In this document: positions 1-8,721 of the stretch, one piece after another
Layout: each line of letters starts with the position of its first letter
How positions within the stretch are numbered: the first letter of the stretch is position 1
DNA from: Gemmata sp.
GTDB lineage: Bacteria > Planctomycetota > Planctomycetia > Gemmatales > Gemmataceae
Assembly: GCA_025055115.1 (NCBI GenBank)
Contig: JANWYJ010000084.1
Span: forward strand, 1 to 54,250
Length of the DNA: 54,250 nucleotides
Direction: 5' to 3'
Notes under the pieces: generated by a model
Databases searched by the model: none
What the model was told of the DNA's origin: nothing
Seen by the model: only the letters and a program-made list of their open reading frames with translations
Program-made: the position numbers and the translations under genes

Positions 1-105
1 CCCCCCCGGGCTCGGGGGGGCCGCCCCCCCCCCCGCCCGCCCGCCGGGGGGGCCCGGGCCGGGGGCGCGGCCGCGCGGGGCGCCGCGCCGGGGGGGCGGG
101 GCCAT
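1..105. other. Low-complexity G/C contig edge, probable assembly artefact
   Basis: The first ~105 bases are almost only G and C, in runs of 5-12 identical bases, unlike the rest of the window. The minus-strand protein reads sensibly (GGEEAVF, then VKHPVTG, as in its family) down to about position 105 and then becomes Pro/Gly/Arg/Ala nonsense. The most economical reading is unreliable sequence at a contig end. Confidence 0.7.
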
Positions 106-1479
106 GGCGGCACCGGTGACGGGGTGTTTGACCGGGCCGGCGCGTCGTCCGGTGGGTGTGCCTAGAAAGACGGCTTCTTCCCCGCCGCTGATGGGTGCGG
201 AAATCCCGACCCCTTTGCGGCCAATGCGGCCAAAAAACGCGGCAAACCCGTAGAAGTCGTCTTGCCCCCAGACTTCAAAGGGGTGGTGGTGGCACTTGGC
301 ACAATCGAGCCGCACACCGAGGAACAGTTGGCTGACCATGGTGGTCAGTTCCTCGGGTTCGCGGCGGTTGCGGTAGAACACCGTGGCCCCGTGGGTCCAG
401 GTGCTGCCATTGGCCGTGAGGATTTCCCGGACGAATTGATCGTAGGGTTTGTTTTCGCGAAAACTGCGGCGGATCCATTGATCGAAGTTATAGGTGGCCT
501 TCATGCCGACGTGGTAGGGGTTGGGGCGGAGGAGGTCGGCCCACTTGTTGGCCCAAAAGTCGGCATATTCGGGGCGGTCGAGCAACCGTTCAATGAGCTG
601 GGTGCGTTTGTTGGGGTCGGTATCAGCCAAGAATCGGCGGGTTTCGTCAGGGGTGGGCAGCCGGCCAATGATGTCCAGGAACGCACGGCGGTGGAATTGG
701 GCATCGGTCGAGCGTTCCGACGGGGTGATGTTGAGTTGCTGCAATTTTTTCCAGATCAGCTCGTCAATGAAGTTCTGGCGGGGCAGTTTCTCATAAACGG
801 ACGGCTCGACGGGCTGGGGCCGCGGAATCAGCACACTGCAGATCGCGAACTTTTCGGCATAGCGGGCCATGATGGCCGCTTCACCAGGGATGGGTCCGGC
901 TTTGATCACACCTTCGGGGCTAACACTGGCATAAACGCTGTCACTGGAGGAAAACTGGGCCAAGCGGGTTACGTCGTGCTGGGTACCATCGGAGTAGTGG
1001 GCGATGACGGTCAGCGGTTGTGTTTCGGAGAACTTCATCAACCGTTGGGTGGGGGAAACGGTGATTTTTTCCAATTTCGGGGCATTGGCTGGGGTCCGCG
1101 GAGTGCCTGTGGCGATCCATTTCTCCAGGGTGCGGTATTCCGGACTGTGGGGATCGAGCTTTTTGCCGCCGCCATGAGGCACTTGACCGGTCGCTTTCCG
1201 CAAAAGCAGGCTGAAGGAAGGATTGGCGGGAAAGATGCGCCGCCCGCGGGCTTCGGTGGTGATGGCGTGATAGTCGAAGTCGTGATCGTAGGCTAATAGT
1301 GATAAGGCAAAACCGTTTTGCCCCCGGGATTTCCCATGGCAGGCGCCGGCGTTGCAGCCATAGCGGGTGAGAATCGGCTGAATATCGCGCTCAAAGGTGG
1401 GGGGTAGCTCCGGATTCGCCGCGACACCGGCACCCGGGAAGACACCCACGAACAGGCTGATACTGATGAGAAGCCGCAT
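1..1479 (-). CDS. PSCyt/DUF1549-domain protein (DUF1553-type planctomycete cytochrome protein), 3' truncated
   Basis: The start is ATG at 1479 and the frame stays open to the contig edge, so only the N-terminal ~490 residues are present. It begins with a signal peptide (MRLLISISLFVGVF), followed by a haem-type motif CNAGACHGK inside a segment typical of the planctomycete cytochrome family (GQNGFALSLL, YDHDFDYHAI, GRRIFPANPS). A bacterial Ig-like stretch follows (VIAHYSDGTQHDVTRLA), then the DUF1549 domain (FIDELIWKKL, RRAFLDIIGRLPT, YADFWANKWADLLR, LFLGVRLDCAKCHHHPFE). The DUF1553 C-terminal domain that normally follows would lie beyond the edge. Full family members are about 700-900 aa. They are exported and usually neighbour DUF1501 proteins; their biochemical role is not established. 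The last ~35 codons (positions 1-105) are unreliable. Confidence 0.88.
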   Translation of the reverse strand, partial: MRLLISISLFVGVFPGAGVAANPELPPTFERDIQPILTRYGCNAGACHGKSRGQNGFALSLLAYDHDFDYHAITTEARGRRIFPANPSFSLLLRKATGQVPHGGGKKLDPHSPEYRTLEKWIATGTPRTPANAPKLEKITVSPTQRLMKFSETQPLTVIAHYSDGTQHDVTRLAQFSSSDSVYASVSPEGVIKAGPIPGEAAIMARYAEKFAICSVLIPRPQPVEPSVYEKLPRQNFIDELIWKKLQQLNITPSERSTDAQFHRRAFLDIIGRLPTPDETRRFLADTDPNKRTQLIERLLDRPEYADFWANKWADLLRPNPYHVGMKATYNFDQWIRRSFRENKPYDQFVREILTANGSTWTHGATVFYRNRREPEELTTMVSQLFLGVRLDCAKCHHHPFEVWGQDDFYGFAAFFGRIGRKGVGISAPISGGEEAVFLGTPTGRRAGPVKHPVTGAAMAPPPRRGAPRGRAPGPGPPGGRAGGGAAPPSPGG

Positions 1480-2255
1480 ATGGTGGGACAAATCGAGACA
1501 CCATTTCAGGCAGGAACCCCCAGCATACCAGCAATTCGCGCCGGACGCTAGAGCCTATCGACAGGATTTGGGCGGTTACGGATATTGTTTTGGGCGGTTA
1601 CGGGTATTGTGGCGGATTCAACCTCACTGTTGGACTGTTGGCCCAGCTCCCCCGACAACTGGCCCAGCTCCCCCGACAACCGTGTTATTCTCCAGCTTTT
1701 TTGCTTTTTTGCGGTTTTGGAACTCCTTCTGGTGGTAAAGGAAGACGACCTGCGATAGTTCGATCAATACCCGATGCCCGGGCTGTTGTTTCGATCAATA
1801 CCCGATGCCCAGGCTGTTCATCGCCGACAGATGGGGTGGTTTTCCCAAGGGACGTGCGCAGTGTTTGAGCCTTGCAGTCCTGCCAAGGTCTTATGAGTCC
1901 TGCCAAGGTCTCATGGGTTTCGACCATCCTTGGGACGATCACCACGCTCCCGACTATCGAGTTGAATCTCCCACTGTGGCCCGAGTGGCGAACAACATAC
2001 ACGGTTTCAACAAGAAACCCCAGCGCTCAAGAAAAGGAATGGGTCCATCCGAGGGAGATGATAACATCCGGAGGGAGATGAGGCAGTCGATGCTCTCCGG
2101 CTGTCTACAGTTGCGAGAGGAGAACTCCATCAAAGCAGAGTTGCAAGAGGAGAACTCCATCCAACGGATCGCCCACCATCATTGAGTCTTTGCTTGACGG
2201 ATGTCGATTTCTGCAGGACAATGACTTTTGTGGAACCCTCCTAGGGAGTCATCCC
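1480..2255. repeat. 776-bp gene-free gap packed with six separate short direct duplications
   Basis: I see no convincing gene here. There are six unrelated direct-repeat pairs in a row: 1568-1588/1590-1610 (21 bp, 1 mismatch); 1639-1659/1660-1680 (21 bp, perfect, adjacent); 1759-1787/1790-1818 (29 bp, 1 mismatch); 1876-1895/1896-1915 (20 bp, 1 mismatch, adjacent); 2046-2061/2065-2081 (16-17 bp, one indel); 2109-2131/2139-2161 (23 bp, 1 mismatch). Each pair has its own sequence. Open frames crossing the gap have no family resemblance and are interrupted by the repeats. Confidence 0.9.
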
Positions 2256-2903
2256 ATGACACCACTTCTGCTGACGCTTGTACTCGCCGCCTCTGGCCCG
2301 GATACGATCCGCGGGCAGTATGTCGAAGCGCGAACCTGCGATGTGTTCACCGGTTCCTGCTTCTCCAACGCCGATACCGGCTTGACGGGGAAAAATGCGG
2401 TTTTGGCGTGGAAAATTGACACCGGTACATTCGATGGTGTGAAACTGAATGGTTTGGGTGTCGCGGTTGTGTTGGCGACAACGGATACCCTCGGCCTGAA
2501 GCAAAGTGGCCCGGGCCAAAGCATTATCTATGTCGACAAACTCGCCACAACACGGCAGCGAGAAGCCCTGGTGAAGTTTGTCGAGGCGCAATTGGGTTCT
2601 TTGGTGGGCCAGGTCGTCGCGGTGCAAGCGACCGATTTCGCCCTCGAAATCTGCCCCTGTGATGGCCAAGCCTGCGCGGTGGTCCAATTGGAAAAAACGG
2701 TCACGATCAAAACACGCTGCCTCAATTTGGAACACGACAAAGCCTGCGGCAATGAGACCACACAATATCCGCCCTTGGCCAAGGGCGTTGTCGCCAATCC
2801 GGCAGTCACGGTCGAACACAGCTTCACGGGCAAAGGGCTGAACGTAACCTGGAAGGATGCTGGACGTCGTGGGGCGTTCGTCGGTACCTTCGTTACCCGT
2901 TGA
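2256..2903 (+). CDS. DUF1326 domain-containing secreted protein
   Basis: 215 aa. I chose ATG 2256 because it gives a signal peptide (MTPLLLTLVLAASG) and has a GGGAG-like site about 8 bp upstream; the frame is open further upstream to 2190, but that extension looks non-coding. The mature part begins GQYVEARTCDVFTGSCFSNAD, which is characteristic of DUF1326 proteins, followed by GKNAVLAWKID and the YVDKLATTRQREAL segment. It has several Cys (CPCDGQAC) in the C-terminal half. The function of DUF1326 is unknown. The next gene is 132 bp downstream on the same strand. Confidence 0.85.
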   Translation: MTPLLLTLVLAASGPDTIRGQYVEARTCDVFTGSCFSNADTGLTGKNAVLAWKIDTGTFDGVKLNGLGVAVVLATTDTLGLKQSGPGQSIIYVDKLATTRQREALVKFVEAQLGSLVGQVVAVQATDFALEICPCDGQACAVVQLEKTVTIKTRCLNLEHDKACGNETTQYPPLAKGVVANPAVTVEHSFTGKGLNVTWKDAGRRGAFVGTFVTR

Positions 2904-2991
2904 GCCGTCAGGCGATAACCGGACAACTCCATGAGCCGCGCCCGGTATGCGGTTCGGCTTAAATCCTGTGAATCCCATACAGCCCCACGTC

Positions 2992-3019
2992 GGCTGGACT
3001 TGCCCGGCTGGACTTGCCC
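2992..3019. repeat. 14-bp perfect tandem duplication just upstream of a CDS
   Basis: The unit GGCTGGACTTGCCC occurs at 2992-3005 and 3006-3019 with no spacer. It ends 16 bp before the start codon at 3036, directly before the ribosome binding site, so the duplication moved the upstream region relative to the gene. Confidence 0.9.
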
Positions 3020-3035
3020 TTTGAGGGAGAAGTGG

Positions 3036-3728
3036 ATGATGCGCGTCACGCTCGCTGTCATCGTTGCGGTGGGGGGGAGTGCTTGGGGCGGCGCAGAATC
3101 ACTGGTCGCCGCTGATCCACCACTGCGGGTCAAAGCGGAGAAAATGGCTCCCCCCCCTGAATTGACCGCGGCGGTTCGCGCTGTGTTGGCTGAACAAGCG
3201 ATCCACGTTCACGACGACAAAGGGCAATTGGTCTGCACGATATGGCCCGTCCAATCCCTGACGCTCAAAGATGGTGTGAAGGCCTCCGGTGGGGTGAAGT
3301 ACACCCATCTGGAAGAGTCGACCGTGCTCGGCGCGATCCATTTTCCCAACGATTGGCGGGATTATCGTAAGCAGAAAATCAAAGCCGGCGTCTATGTTCT
3401 ACGCTTGGGCCTGCAACCGATGGATGGGGACCACATGGGCACGGCCCCATTCAACGAATTCGCTCTTTTATGCCCCGCCAAAGAAGACACCAAACCCGAT
3501 CTCATCGACGTCGAAGCCTTGCATGAATTGAGTGCGAAATCGACCACCCGCAAGCATCCCGGCATGATGTTGCTTTTCCCCATCAAGGAGCCGCCGGAAA
3601 GCCCGACGGTGGAGGTCAAACCGAAAGAACACATCGTCGTCAACTATCAAGTCCCCGCCACGATCGGCAATATCAAAACCGCCATGGGCTTCAGTGTAGT
3701 GGTTGTCGGCGCTACCGCCGCGGAGTGA
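3036..3728 (+). CDS. Secreted protein of unknown function
   Basis: 230 aa from ATG 3036 (ATGATG; 3039 is equally possible), preceded by GAGGGAG. The N-terminus is a signal peptide (MRVTLAVIVAVGGSAWGGAES). The frame is open from 2931, but that part covers the tandem duplication and lacks protein character. The mature protein is predicted to be beta-rich, with GVKASGGVKYTHLEEST, KIKAGVYVLRLGLQPMDGDHMGTA and a C-terminal IVVNYQVP. I do not recognise a family. The stop is 3 bp before the XdhC gene, so it is probably the first gene of the molybdenum-hydroxylase operon and may be an exported accessory protein; that is inference from position only. Confidence 0.75.
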   Translation: MMRVTLAVIVAVGGSAWGGAESLVAADPPLRVKAEKMAPPPELTAAVRAVLAEQAIHVHDDKGQLVCTIWPVQSLTLKDGVKASGGVKYTHLEESTVLGAIHFPNDWRDYRKQKIKAGVYVLRLGLQPMDGDHMGTAPFNEFALLCPAKEDTKPDLIDVEALHELSAKSTTRKHPGMMLLFPIKEPPESPTVEVKPKEHIVVNYQVPATIGNIKTAMGFSVVVVGATAAE

Positions 3729-3731
3729 CGC

Positions 3732-4844
3732 ATGTTGGCTCTGCTGGCGGAACTGAACGCGGCGCTGGCCAACGGGGTTGCCTGCACTCACTGTATCGTT
3801 GTCGAAACACGCGGTAGCACTCCGCAAAAAGCGGGGGCGGCCATGCTTGTTTATCCCGATGGGCGACAGAGCGGTACTCTGGGCGGTGGTTGTGTGGAAG
3901 CCGAAGTCAAACGTTTGGCTCTTCAAGCTGTCCACGAAAGAACAACACCCGAACTGCACACGTTCTGCCTCGATAACGATTACGGCTGGGACGATGGTTT
4001 GATCTGTGGTGGCCGGATGACCATATTGGCCCAACCGCTGCGGGCTACCCCCTCGGTACGAACCGACGTCGTGGCGTATTACCAACAGCTTTTTGACTTG
4101 ATGAACCGCGGTCAGGGGTACACCGAAGTTGTCGCTATCAGTGATGCCGCGGGAGGAACCGTGGGTGATCGCTATTTGTTTGATGCACAGAATCGACCCG
4201 TCGCCAGCCTCGCCGAATCACCGCAATGGGATTTGATCAGCCCCCATCTGCTTCCCCTGGCGCAGCGGCCGAAACCTACCACCCGGCAAGGTTGGGCCTT
4301 CATTCCAGTCCCGCCGCGGATCACGCTGTTGATCGTCGGGGGAGGGCATGTGGGGCAAGCGGTCGCTCAATTGGCTGCCCAGGTGGATTTCGACATTTGG
4401 GTTCTCGATGATCGCGACCGCTACGTCAGCCCGGAGCGCTTCCCGATGGCGTCCCGGCGTTTGGTCGGTGATATCGGCACCACCTTACGCAATCTGGTGC
4501 CCACGCTCACGCCGCAAACATACGCCATCATCGTCACCCGCGGGCACAACCACGATGAGGAAGCATTGTATCATCTGTGTCGGTCAGCCTGTGGTTATGT
4601 GGGAATGATTGGAAGCAAGCGCAAGATTCGCATGATTTTCGATGATTTGGTGGCTCAAGGAATACCCGCGGCAGTGTTAGCCTCCGTTCATGCTCCATTG
4701 GGCTACAATATCGGCTCCCAGACGGTGCCAGAGATTGCCATCAGTATTGTGGCTGAACTCATCGCCTGCCGCAATGTCGGAAGTAGCACGGCGGCCCGAT
4801 GGAGCTGGCAACCGCGACGGGCCATGGATGAGGAAGGGCCGTGA
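3732..4844 (+). CDS. XdhC/CoxI family molybdenum hydroxylase maturation chaperone
   Basis: 370 aa. XdhC-type proteins bind molybdenum cofactor, support its sulfuration, and insert it into xanthine dehydrogenase-family enzymes. The N-terminal XdhC_CoxI domain shows ETRGSTPQKAGAAM and GTLGGGCVEAEV. The C-terminal Rossmann-like domain shows LLIVGGGHVGQAVAQ, then MIGSKRK and the family's end motif (APLGYNIGSQTVPEIAISIVAE). It sits directly before a cytidylyltransferase and the three enzyme subunits. In Escherichia coli the equivalent chaperone PaoD accompanies paoABC, so this is probably the dedicated chaperone of the enzyme encoded at 5678-9747. Confidence 0.92.
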   Translation: MLALLAELNAALANGVACTHCIVVETRGSTPQKAGAAMLVYPDGRQSGTLGGGCVEAEVKRLALQAVHERTTPELHTFCLDNDYGWDDGLICGGRMTILAQPLRATPSVRTDVVAYYQQLFDLMNRGQGYTEVVAISDAAGGTVGDRYLFDAQNRPVASLAESPQWDLISPHLLPLAQRPKPTTRQGWAFIPVPPRITLLIVGGGHVGQAVAQLAAQVDFDIWVLDDRDRYVSPERFPMASRRLVGDIGTTLRNLVPTLTPQTYAIIVTRGHNHDEEALYHLCRSACGYVGMIGSKRKIRMIFDDLVAQGIPAAVLASVHAPLGYNIGSQTVPEIAISIVAELIACRNVGSSTAARWSWQPRRAMDEEGP

Positions 4845-5473
4845 TTGTCGCGCTGATTCCAGCCGCGGGGTTCAGTCGGCGGATGGGCTGCCCCAAGTTG
4901 TCGCTGCCCTGGGCGGGCCGTACCATTCTCGAACATGTTATCGCGGCTTGCCGCACCGGTGGTGCCACGCGGGTACTGGTTGTTGTCGGCCGTCATGTCC
5001 TCGAGTTGGCCCGTTTGGCCGCAGCAGCGGGAGCGGATGTCTGTCGCCTCCCTGGGCCGACCGCGGATATGCGGGCGACCGTAGAATGCGGCTTCACCTG
5101 GATTGAACAGAACATTACCGTTCAACCGCTGGCGTGGCTGTTGGTCCCAGCCGATCATCCGCTTGTCGAACCAGCCGTGGTGCAACAACTCATCGCGTCC
5201 TTTCACGAACAACCCGCGTTTTCTATCTTCCTGCCAACCTTTCGCGGTCAACGCGGTCATCCCGTGTTGCTAGCGTGGCGGCATGTGGCCGGCATCCGGA
5301 ACTGGCCGCACGATAGCGGCATCAATCGCTATATCCGCCATTGTGCCGCGGAGTGTTGGGAAGTCCCGGTGGCCAGTGAAAGCGTCGTGTGGGACCTCGA
5401 TACCCCTGACGATTACCAACGGTTGCTGTCGTGGCCGGTCCATGAGTCATCTTCACGTCAGGCGGTGGATTGA
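4841..5473 (+). CDS. MocA-like molybdenum cofactor cytidylyltransferase
   Basis: 210 aa from GTG 4841, overlapping the xdhC stop by 4 bp (GTGA), which implies translational coupling. It is a nucleotidyltransferase of the MobA/MocA group: the N-terminus has AAGFSRRMGCPKL (the NTP-binding signature) and there is a LVPADHPLV metal-site motif near residue 103. By family knowledge MocA turns Moco into the cytosine dinucleotide form used by xanthine dehydrogenase-family enzymes. The position between the chaperone and the enzyme subunits supports that over MobA (the guanine form), but sequence alone does not settle CTP versus GTP use. Confidence 0.85.
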   Translation: MIVALIPAAGFSRRMGCPKLSLPWAGRTILEHVIAACRTGGATRVLVVVGRHVLELARLAAAAGADVCRLPGPTADMRATVECGFTWIEQNITVQPLAWLLVPADHPLVEPAVVQQLIASFHEQPAFSIFLPTFRGQRGHPVLLAWRHVAGIRNWPHDSGINRYIRHCAAECWEVPVASESVVWDLDTPDDYQRLLSWPVHESSSRQAVD

Positions 5474-5677
5474 AGCCACCCTAACGCCTCCCTTTCAGCC
5501 GGCAAAGCGTCCTCGTGTTCACACCCATTTCCCGCCTAGAGATGATGTCCTTATGTTCACAAATCCATGACGGCGAAACTTTGCCATCTGGGGAAGCGGA
5601 TGCTTGCTATCGCCAAAGACGCGGCTTAGAATCGGGCTTTTGAGGTTGTCTTCTTCTCCCCCGTTGGGGTGCACGCT

Positions 5678-6301
5678 ATGAACAACTCCCCCGGAGATCG
5701 CCACGACGGCGTTTCGCGCCGCGGATTCCTCACCGGCACAGGTGCCGTCGCGGCCGCTGCCGCCGGCCTGCAGGCCGAGCTGAAACAGGCCACCGCGCAA
5801 CCCCGGGTCGATGACACAAACCCCATGGGTCCGGCCCCGGTGTTGTTGCAACTGACCGTCAATGGCCGATCTCTCACCACTCACGTCGAGCCGCGGGTAA
5901 CCCTGTTGGACGCCTTGCGGAATTATTTGGATGTTACCGGCTGTAAGCGAGTCTGCGATCGCGCGACCTGTGGTGCGTGCACCGTGATGGTCAACGGCCG
6001 CACGGTGTATGCGTGCACGATGCTGGCGTTGGAAGCCCGCGGCTGCGACATCCGCACCGCCGAAGCGCTCGTCCGCGGGGGGAAACTCGACCCAGTCCCC
6101 ACAGCATTTGTCGATTGCGACGCGCAACAGTGCGGTTTCTGCACCCCTGGCTTCGTCGTCTCTCTGCGGGCGGCGTTGGATCGCAACCCCCGGGCCACCC
6201 CGGAGGAACTGGAAGCAGCCGTTTCCGGAAATATATGCCGCTGTGGAACTTATGAACAGATGCGGCATGCCATCGTTCAACTTTGCCAGAAAGGGGGCTG
6301 A
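5678..6301 (+). CDS. Tat-exported 2Fe-2S subunit of a molybdenum hydroxylase (PaoA-like)
   Basis: 207 aa. ATG 5678 is preferred over GTG 5669 because GGGG lies about 9 bp before it. A twin-arginine signal is at residues 13-30 (SRRGFLTG then an Ala-rich stretch). The plant-type ferredoxin cluster Cys are C93-x4-C98-x2-C101 and C113. The second 2Fe-2S domain has C152-x2-C155 and C187-x-C189. This is the electron-transfer subunit of a xanthine dehydrogenase-family enzyme. The Tat signal on the iron-sulfur subunit matches periplasmic aldehyde oxidoreductase PaoA, so the complex is probably folded in the cytoplasm and exported as a whole. The next gene starts 3 bp after the stop. Confidence 0.92.
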   Translation: MNNSPGDRHDGVSRRGFLTGTGAVAAAAAGLQAELKQATAQPRVDDTNPMGPAPVLLQLTVNGRSLTTHVEPRVTLLDALRNYLDVTGCKRVCDRATCGACTVMVNGRTVYACTMLALEARGCDIRTAEALVRGGKLDPVPTAFVDCDAQQCGFCTPGFVVSLRAALDRNPRATPEELEAAVSGNICRCGTYEQMRHAIVQLCQKGG

Positions 6302-6304
6302 GTC

Positions 6305-8719
6305 ATGGCGGAAGGCTGGCCCAAAAAACGTCGCTTACTCGGTACGAAAATCCGACGCATTGACGGACCCGACAAATCGACCGGGCGGGCCAAATACAGC
6401 TACGACATCAATCGCCCCGGCATGCTGCATGGGGCCATCTTACGCTGCCCGCATGCCCACGCCAAAATCACCCGGCTCGATACATCCGCGGCCAAGAAAG
6501 TCCCGGGATTCCAGGCTCTGGCCATGGTGCTTCCACCCAAAGATTGGTTGGTGGTGAAAGCCGATGAGGCCCGCAAAACCTTAGAGCTCAAGAGCGTCCC
6601 CAGCAAGAAAAAAACCGACAAAGCCGAACAGCGCACCGTAACCGTCGGTCCGGGCGTGACGATCCTTCGCGGTAACAAACCCGTCACACTGGCCGACTTA
6701 AAAGCTGATGATCTGGTGCAAGTGGAAGTGGAACAAGATGCCGTTGGCCGCGAATTGTTCTATGCCGGAGACGAAATTCTCGCGGTCGCCGCCGACACCG
6801 AAGAGCATGCCCAAGATGCCCTGCGCGCCATTCAAATTGAATATCAGGTGTTAGAGCATGTCGTCGATCCGGCGGAAGTTCTCGCCAAGCCGGGATTGCA
6901 CACCACACCGCTGCCTAATCTCAGCCCGGGCAAAGAATTCACCAAAGGCGACCCCGCGGCCGGTTTCAAAGCTGCCGAAGCGGTGGTGGAAGCCACCTAT
7001 GGCGTGGGGGTCATTTCCCACCAATGTTTGGAGACGCACGGGTTAGTTGCGGAGTGGGATGCCGAGGGCGGCCTGACGGTGTGGGCCTCGACGCAAGCGA
7101 CCGTGGCCACCGCGGCCGCCCTGGCCGGCCGCTTCGGTGTGCCCCCGGGGAAAGTCAAATGCATTACCCACTACATGGGCGGCGGCTTCGGTAGTAAATT
7201 CGGCCCCGATGTGCAAGGGGTTCTGGCCGCCGATCTGGCCCGCCGCACGGGCCAAGCGGTCAAGATCATGCTCGACCGCCATGAGGAAGTCATTGCTGCG
7301 GGCAATCGCCCCAGCGCCTACGGCAAGGTCAAAATCGGTGGCAAAAAAGATGGCACCATCACCGCCTACGCCATCGACTGCTACGGCACCCCCGGCTACA
7401 CCGGCGGCAACACGGTGAACCTCAACTTCCTGCCCTATGTGTACCAAGACGCGATCGAAAACTTCACCCGGTTGCATACGGTGGCCTTCACCAACGCCGG
7501 TGCCGCCCGGGCCATGCGCGCCCCGGGGCATCCGCAAAACTGTATCCTGACTGAGTTTGCGATCGACGATCTGGCCGCCAAACTCGGTATCGACCCCGTC
7601 ATCATCCGCCGCAAAAACCTGCCCCCCAATAACCCCAAAGCCAACAAAATCGACTGGGCGGGACGGCGCAACGACATTTATAACGAGCAAATCGACATCG
7701 CCCTGAAACTGTCGGGTTGGAAAGACAAATGGCACCCGCCGGGCCAGGGCAAAGCGGGGGTTATCAAACATGGTATCGGTATGGCCCTGCACACCTGGGG
7801 CGGCAATGCCGCCGGCGGTACCACCCCCAACGAATGCTTCGTTGTCATCGCCAAAGACGGCAGCGTAATTGCGGAATCGAGCACCCAAGACCTCGGCACC
7901 GCGCAACGCACCGTCACGGCCATCGTGGTGGCCGAGGTTCTCGGGCTACAACCGACCGACATCATTGTGAAAATCGGGGAAAGCACCTTCGGCTTCTCGA
8001 CCGGTTCGGGGGGAAGCACCACGTGCCCCACCCAAGCCCCGGCGGCTCTACTCGCCGCCCAACAAGCCCGCAACGATCTGTTCAAGAAGGTCGCTGCCAA
8101 ACTCGGGGCCGATCCGAAGAATTTCGCCATCGACGTGGGCAAAGTCGTCGATACCAAGACCCAACGAGAGTGGTCGTGGAAGGAATTCTGCGCCAAGTTG
8201 GGGATGGATGAAGCCAAAGGGAAGGGAGAATGGAATCTGGCGATCTCCAACGAACCGGGGAATGAAAACATCTCCAGCGGGCAGGTCGGCGGTGTTCAGA
8301 CCGCGGAAGTTCTGGTGGATACAGAAACGGGCTTGATTCGCCTGCAACACATCGTCGCCGTGCAAGATTGCGGTTTGGTCGTCAACAAACTGGCCTGCGA
8401 ATCGCAAGTCGCTGGCGGCGTCATTATGGGCATCAACTATGCCCTGTTTGAGGAAAACATCCTCGACAAAACCACCGGGCGGCAAGTCAACCCGGACATG
8501 GAGTTCTACAAACTCGGCGGTCTGAAAGACATGCCCAAGATCACCGTTCACATGCAAGACATGCCCGAACGTGGTGTCATCGGCATTGGCGAGCCGCCCA
8601 CCATCTCCACGGCAGCCGCCATCGGCAATGCTGTCTTCAACGCTCTGGGTGTGCGTGTGCCCATTCTTCCGCTTACTCCCAAACGCGTTCTCGATGCTCT
8701 GGCGAAGGGAGGTCAGTAA
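6305..8719 (+). CDS. Molybdenum-cofactor subunit of a xanthine dehydrogenase-family enzyme (PaoC-like)
   Basis: 804 aa, slightly longer than usual. It contains the Moco-binding motif GGGFGSK (292-298), the substrate-pocket segment AMRAPGHPQ, GGST near the cofactor, and the catalytic Glu in GIGEPPT near the C-terminus. Residues ~79-150 hold an insert between the N-terminal a/b hammerhead strands: a Lys-rich stretch, then a beta-rich unit (GPGVTILRGNKPVTLADLKADD) that looks like the small 'value-name-layer' beta units common in planctomycete secreted proteins. It has no signal of its own, so export would rely on the Tat signal of the 2Fe-2S subunit. Its natural substrate is unknown; aldehydes or N-heterocycles are the usual choices. 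Confidence 0.92.
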   Translation: MAEGWPKKRRLLGTKIRRIDGPDKSTGRAKYSYDINRPGMLHGAILRCPHAHAKITRLDTSAAKKVPGFQALAMVLPPKDWLVVKADEARKTLELKSVPSKKKTDKAEQRTVTVGPGVTILRGNKPVTLADLKADDLVQVEVEQDAVGRELFYAGDEILAVAADTEEHAQDALRAIQIEYQVLEHVVDPAEVLAKPGLHTTPLPNLSPGKEFTKGDPAAGFKAAEAVVEATYGVGVISHQCLETHGLVAEWDAEGGLTVWASTQATVATAAALAGRFGVPPGKVKCITHYMGGGFGSKFGPDVQGVLAADLARRTGQAVKIMLDRHEEVIAAGNRPSAYGKVKIGGKKDGTITAYAIDCYGTPGYTGGNTVNLNFLPYVYQDAIENFTRLHTVAFTNAGAARAMRAPGHPQNCILTEFAIDDLAAKLGIDPVIIRRKNLPPNNPKANKIDWAGRRNDIYNEQIDIALKLSGWKDKWHPPGQGKAGVIKHGIGMALHTWGGNAAGGTTPNECFVVIAKDGSVIAESSTQDLGTAQRTVTAIVVAEVLGLQPTDIIVKIGESTFGFSTGSGGSTTCPTQAPAALLAAQQARNDLFKKVAAKLGADPKNFAIDVGKVVDTKTQREWSWKEFCAKLGMDEAKGKGEWNLAISNEPGNENISSGQVGGVQTAEVLVDTETGLIRLQHIVAVQDCGLVVNKLACESQVAGGVIMGINYALFEENILDKTTGRQVNPDMEFYKLGGLKDMPKITVHMQDMPERGVIGIGEPPTISTAAAIGNAVFNALGVRVPILPLTPKRVLDALAKGGQ

Positions 8720-8721
8720 GC

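Noticed and set aside
262-1296. 344-codon plus-strand open frame
   Set aside because: It is antisense to the clear PSCyt/DUF1549 coding frame, whose residues match a known family; the plus-strand product resembles nothing.
1805-2185. 126-codon plus-strand open frame in the repeat-rich gap
   Set aside because: It runs through several direct-repeat pairs, has no ribosome site or family features, and its sequence is explained by duplications.
7043-7906. 287-codon minus-strand frame inside the Moco subunit gene
   Set aside because: Antisense shadow produced by GC-rich codon bias; the plus strand encodes a recognised enzyme.
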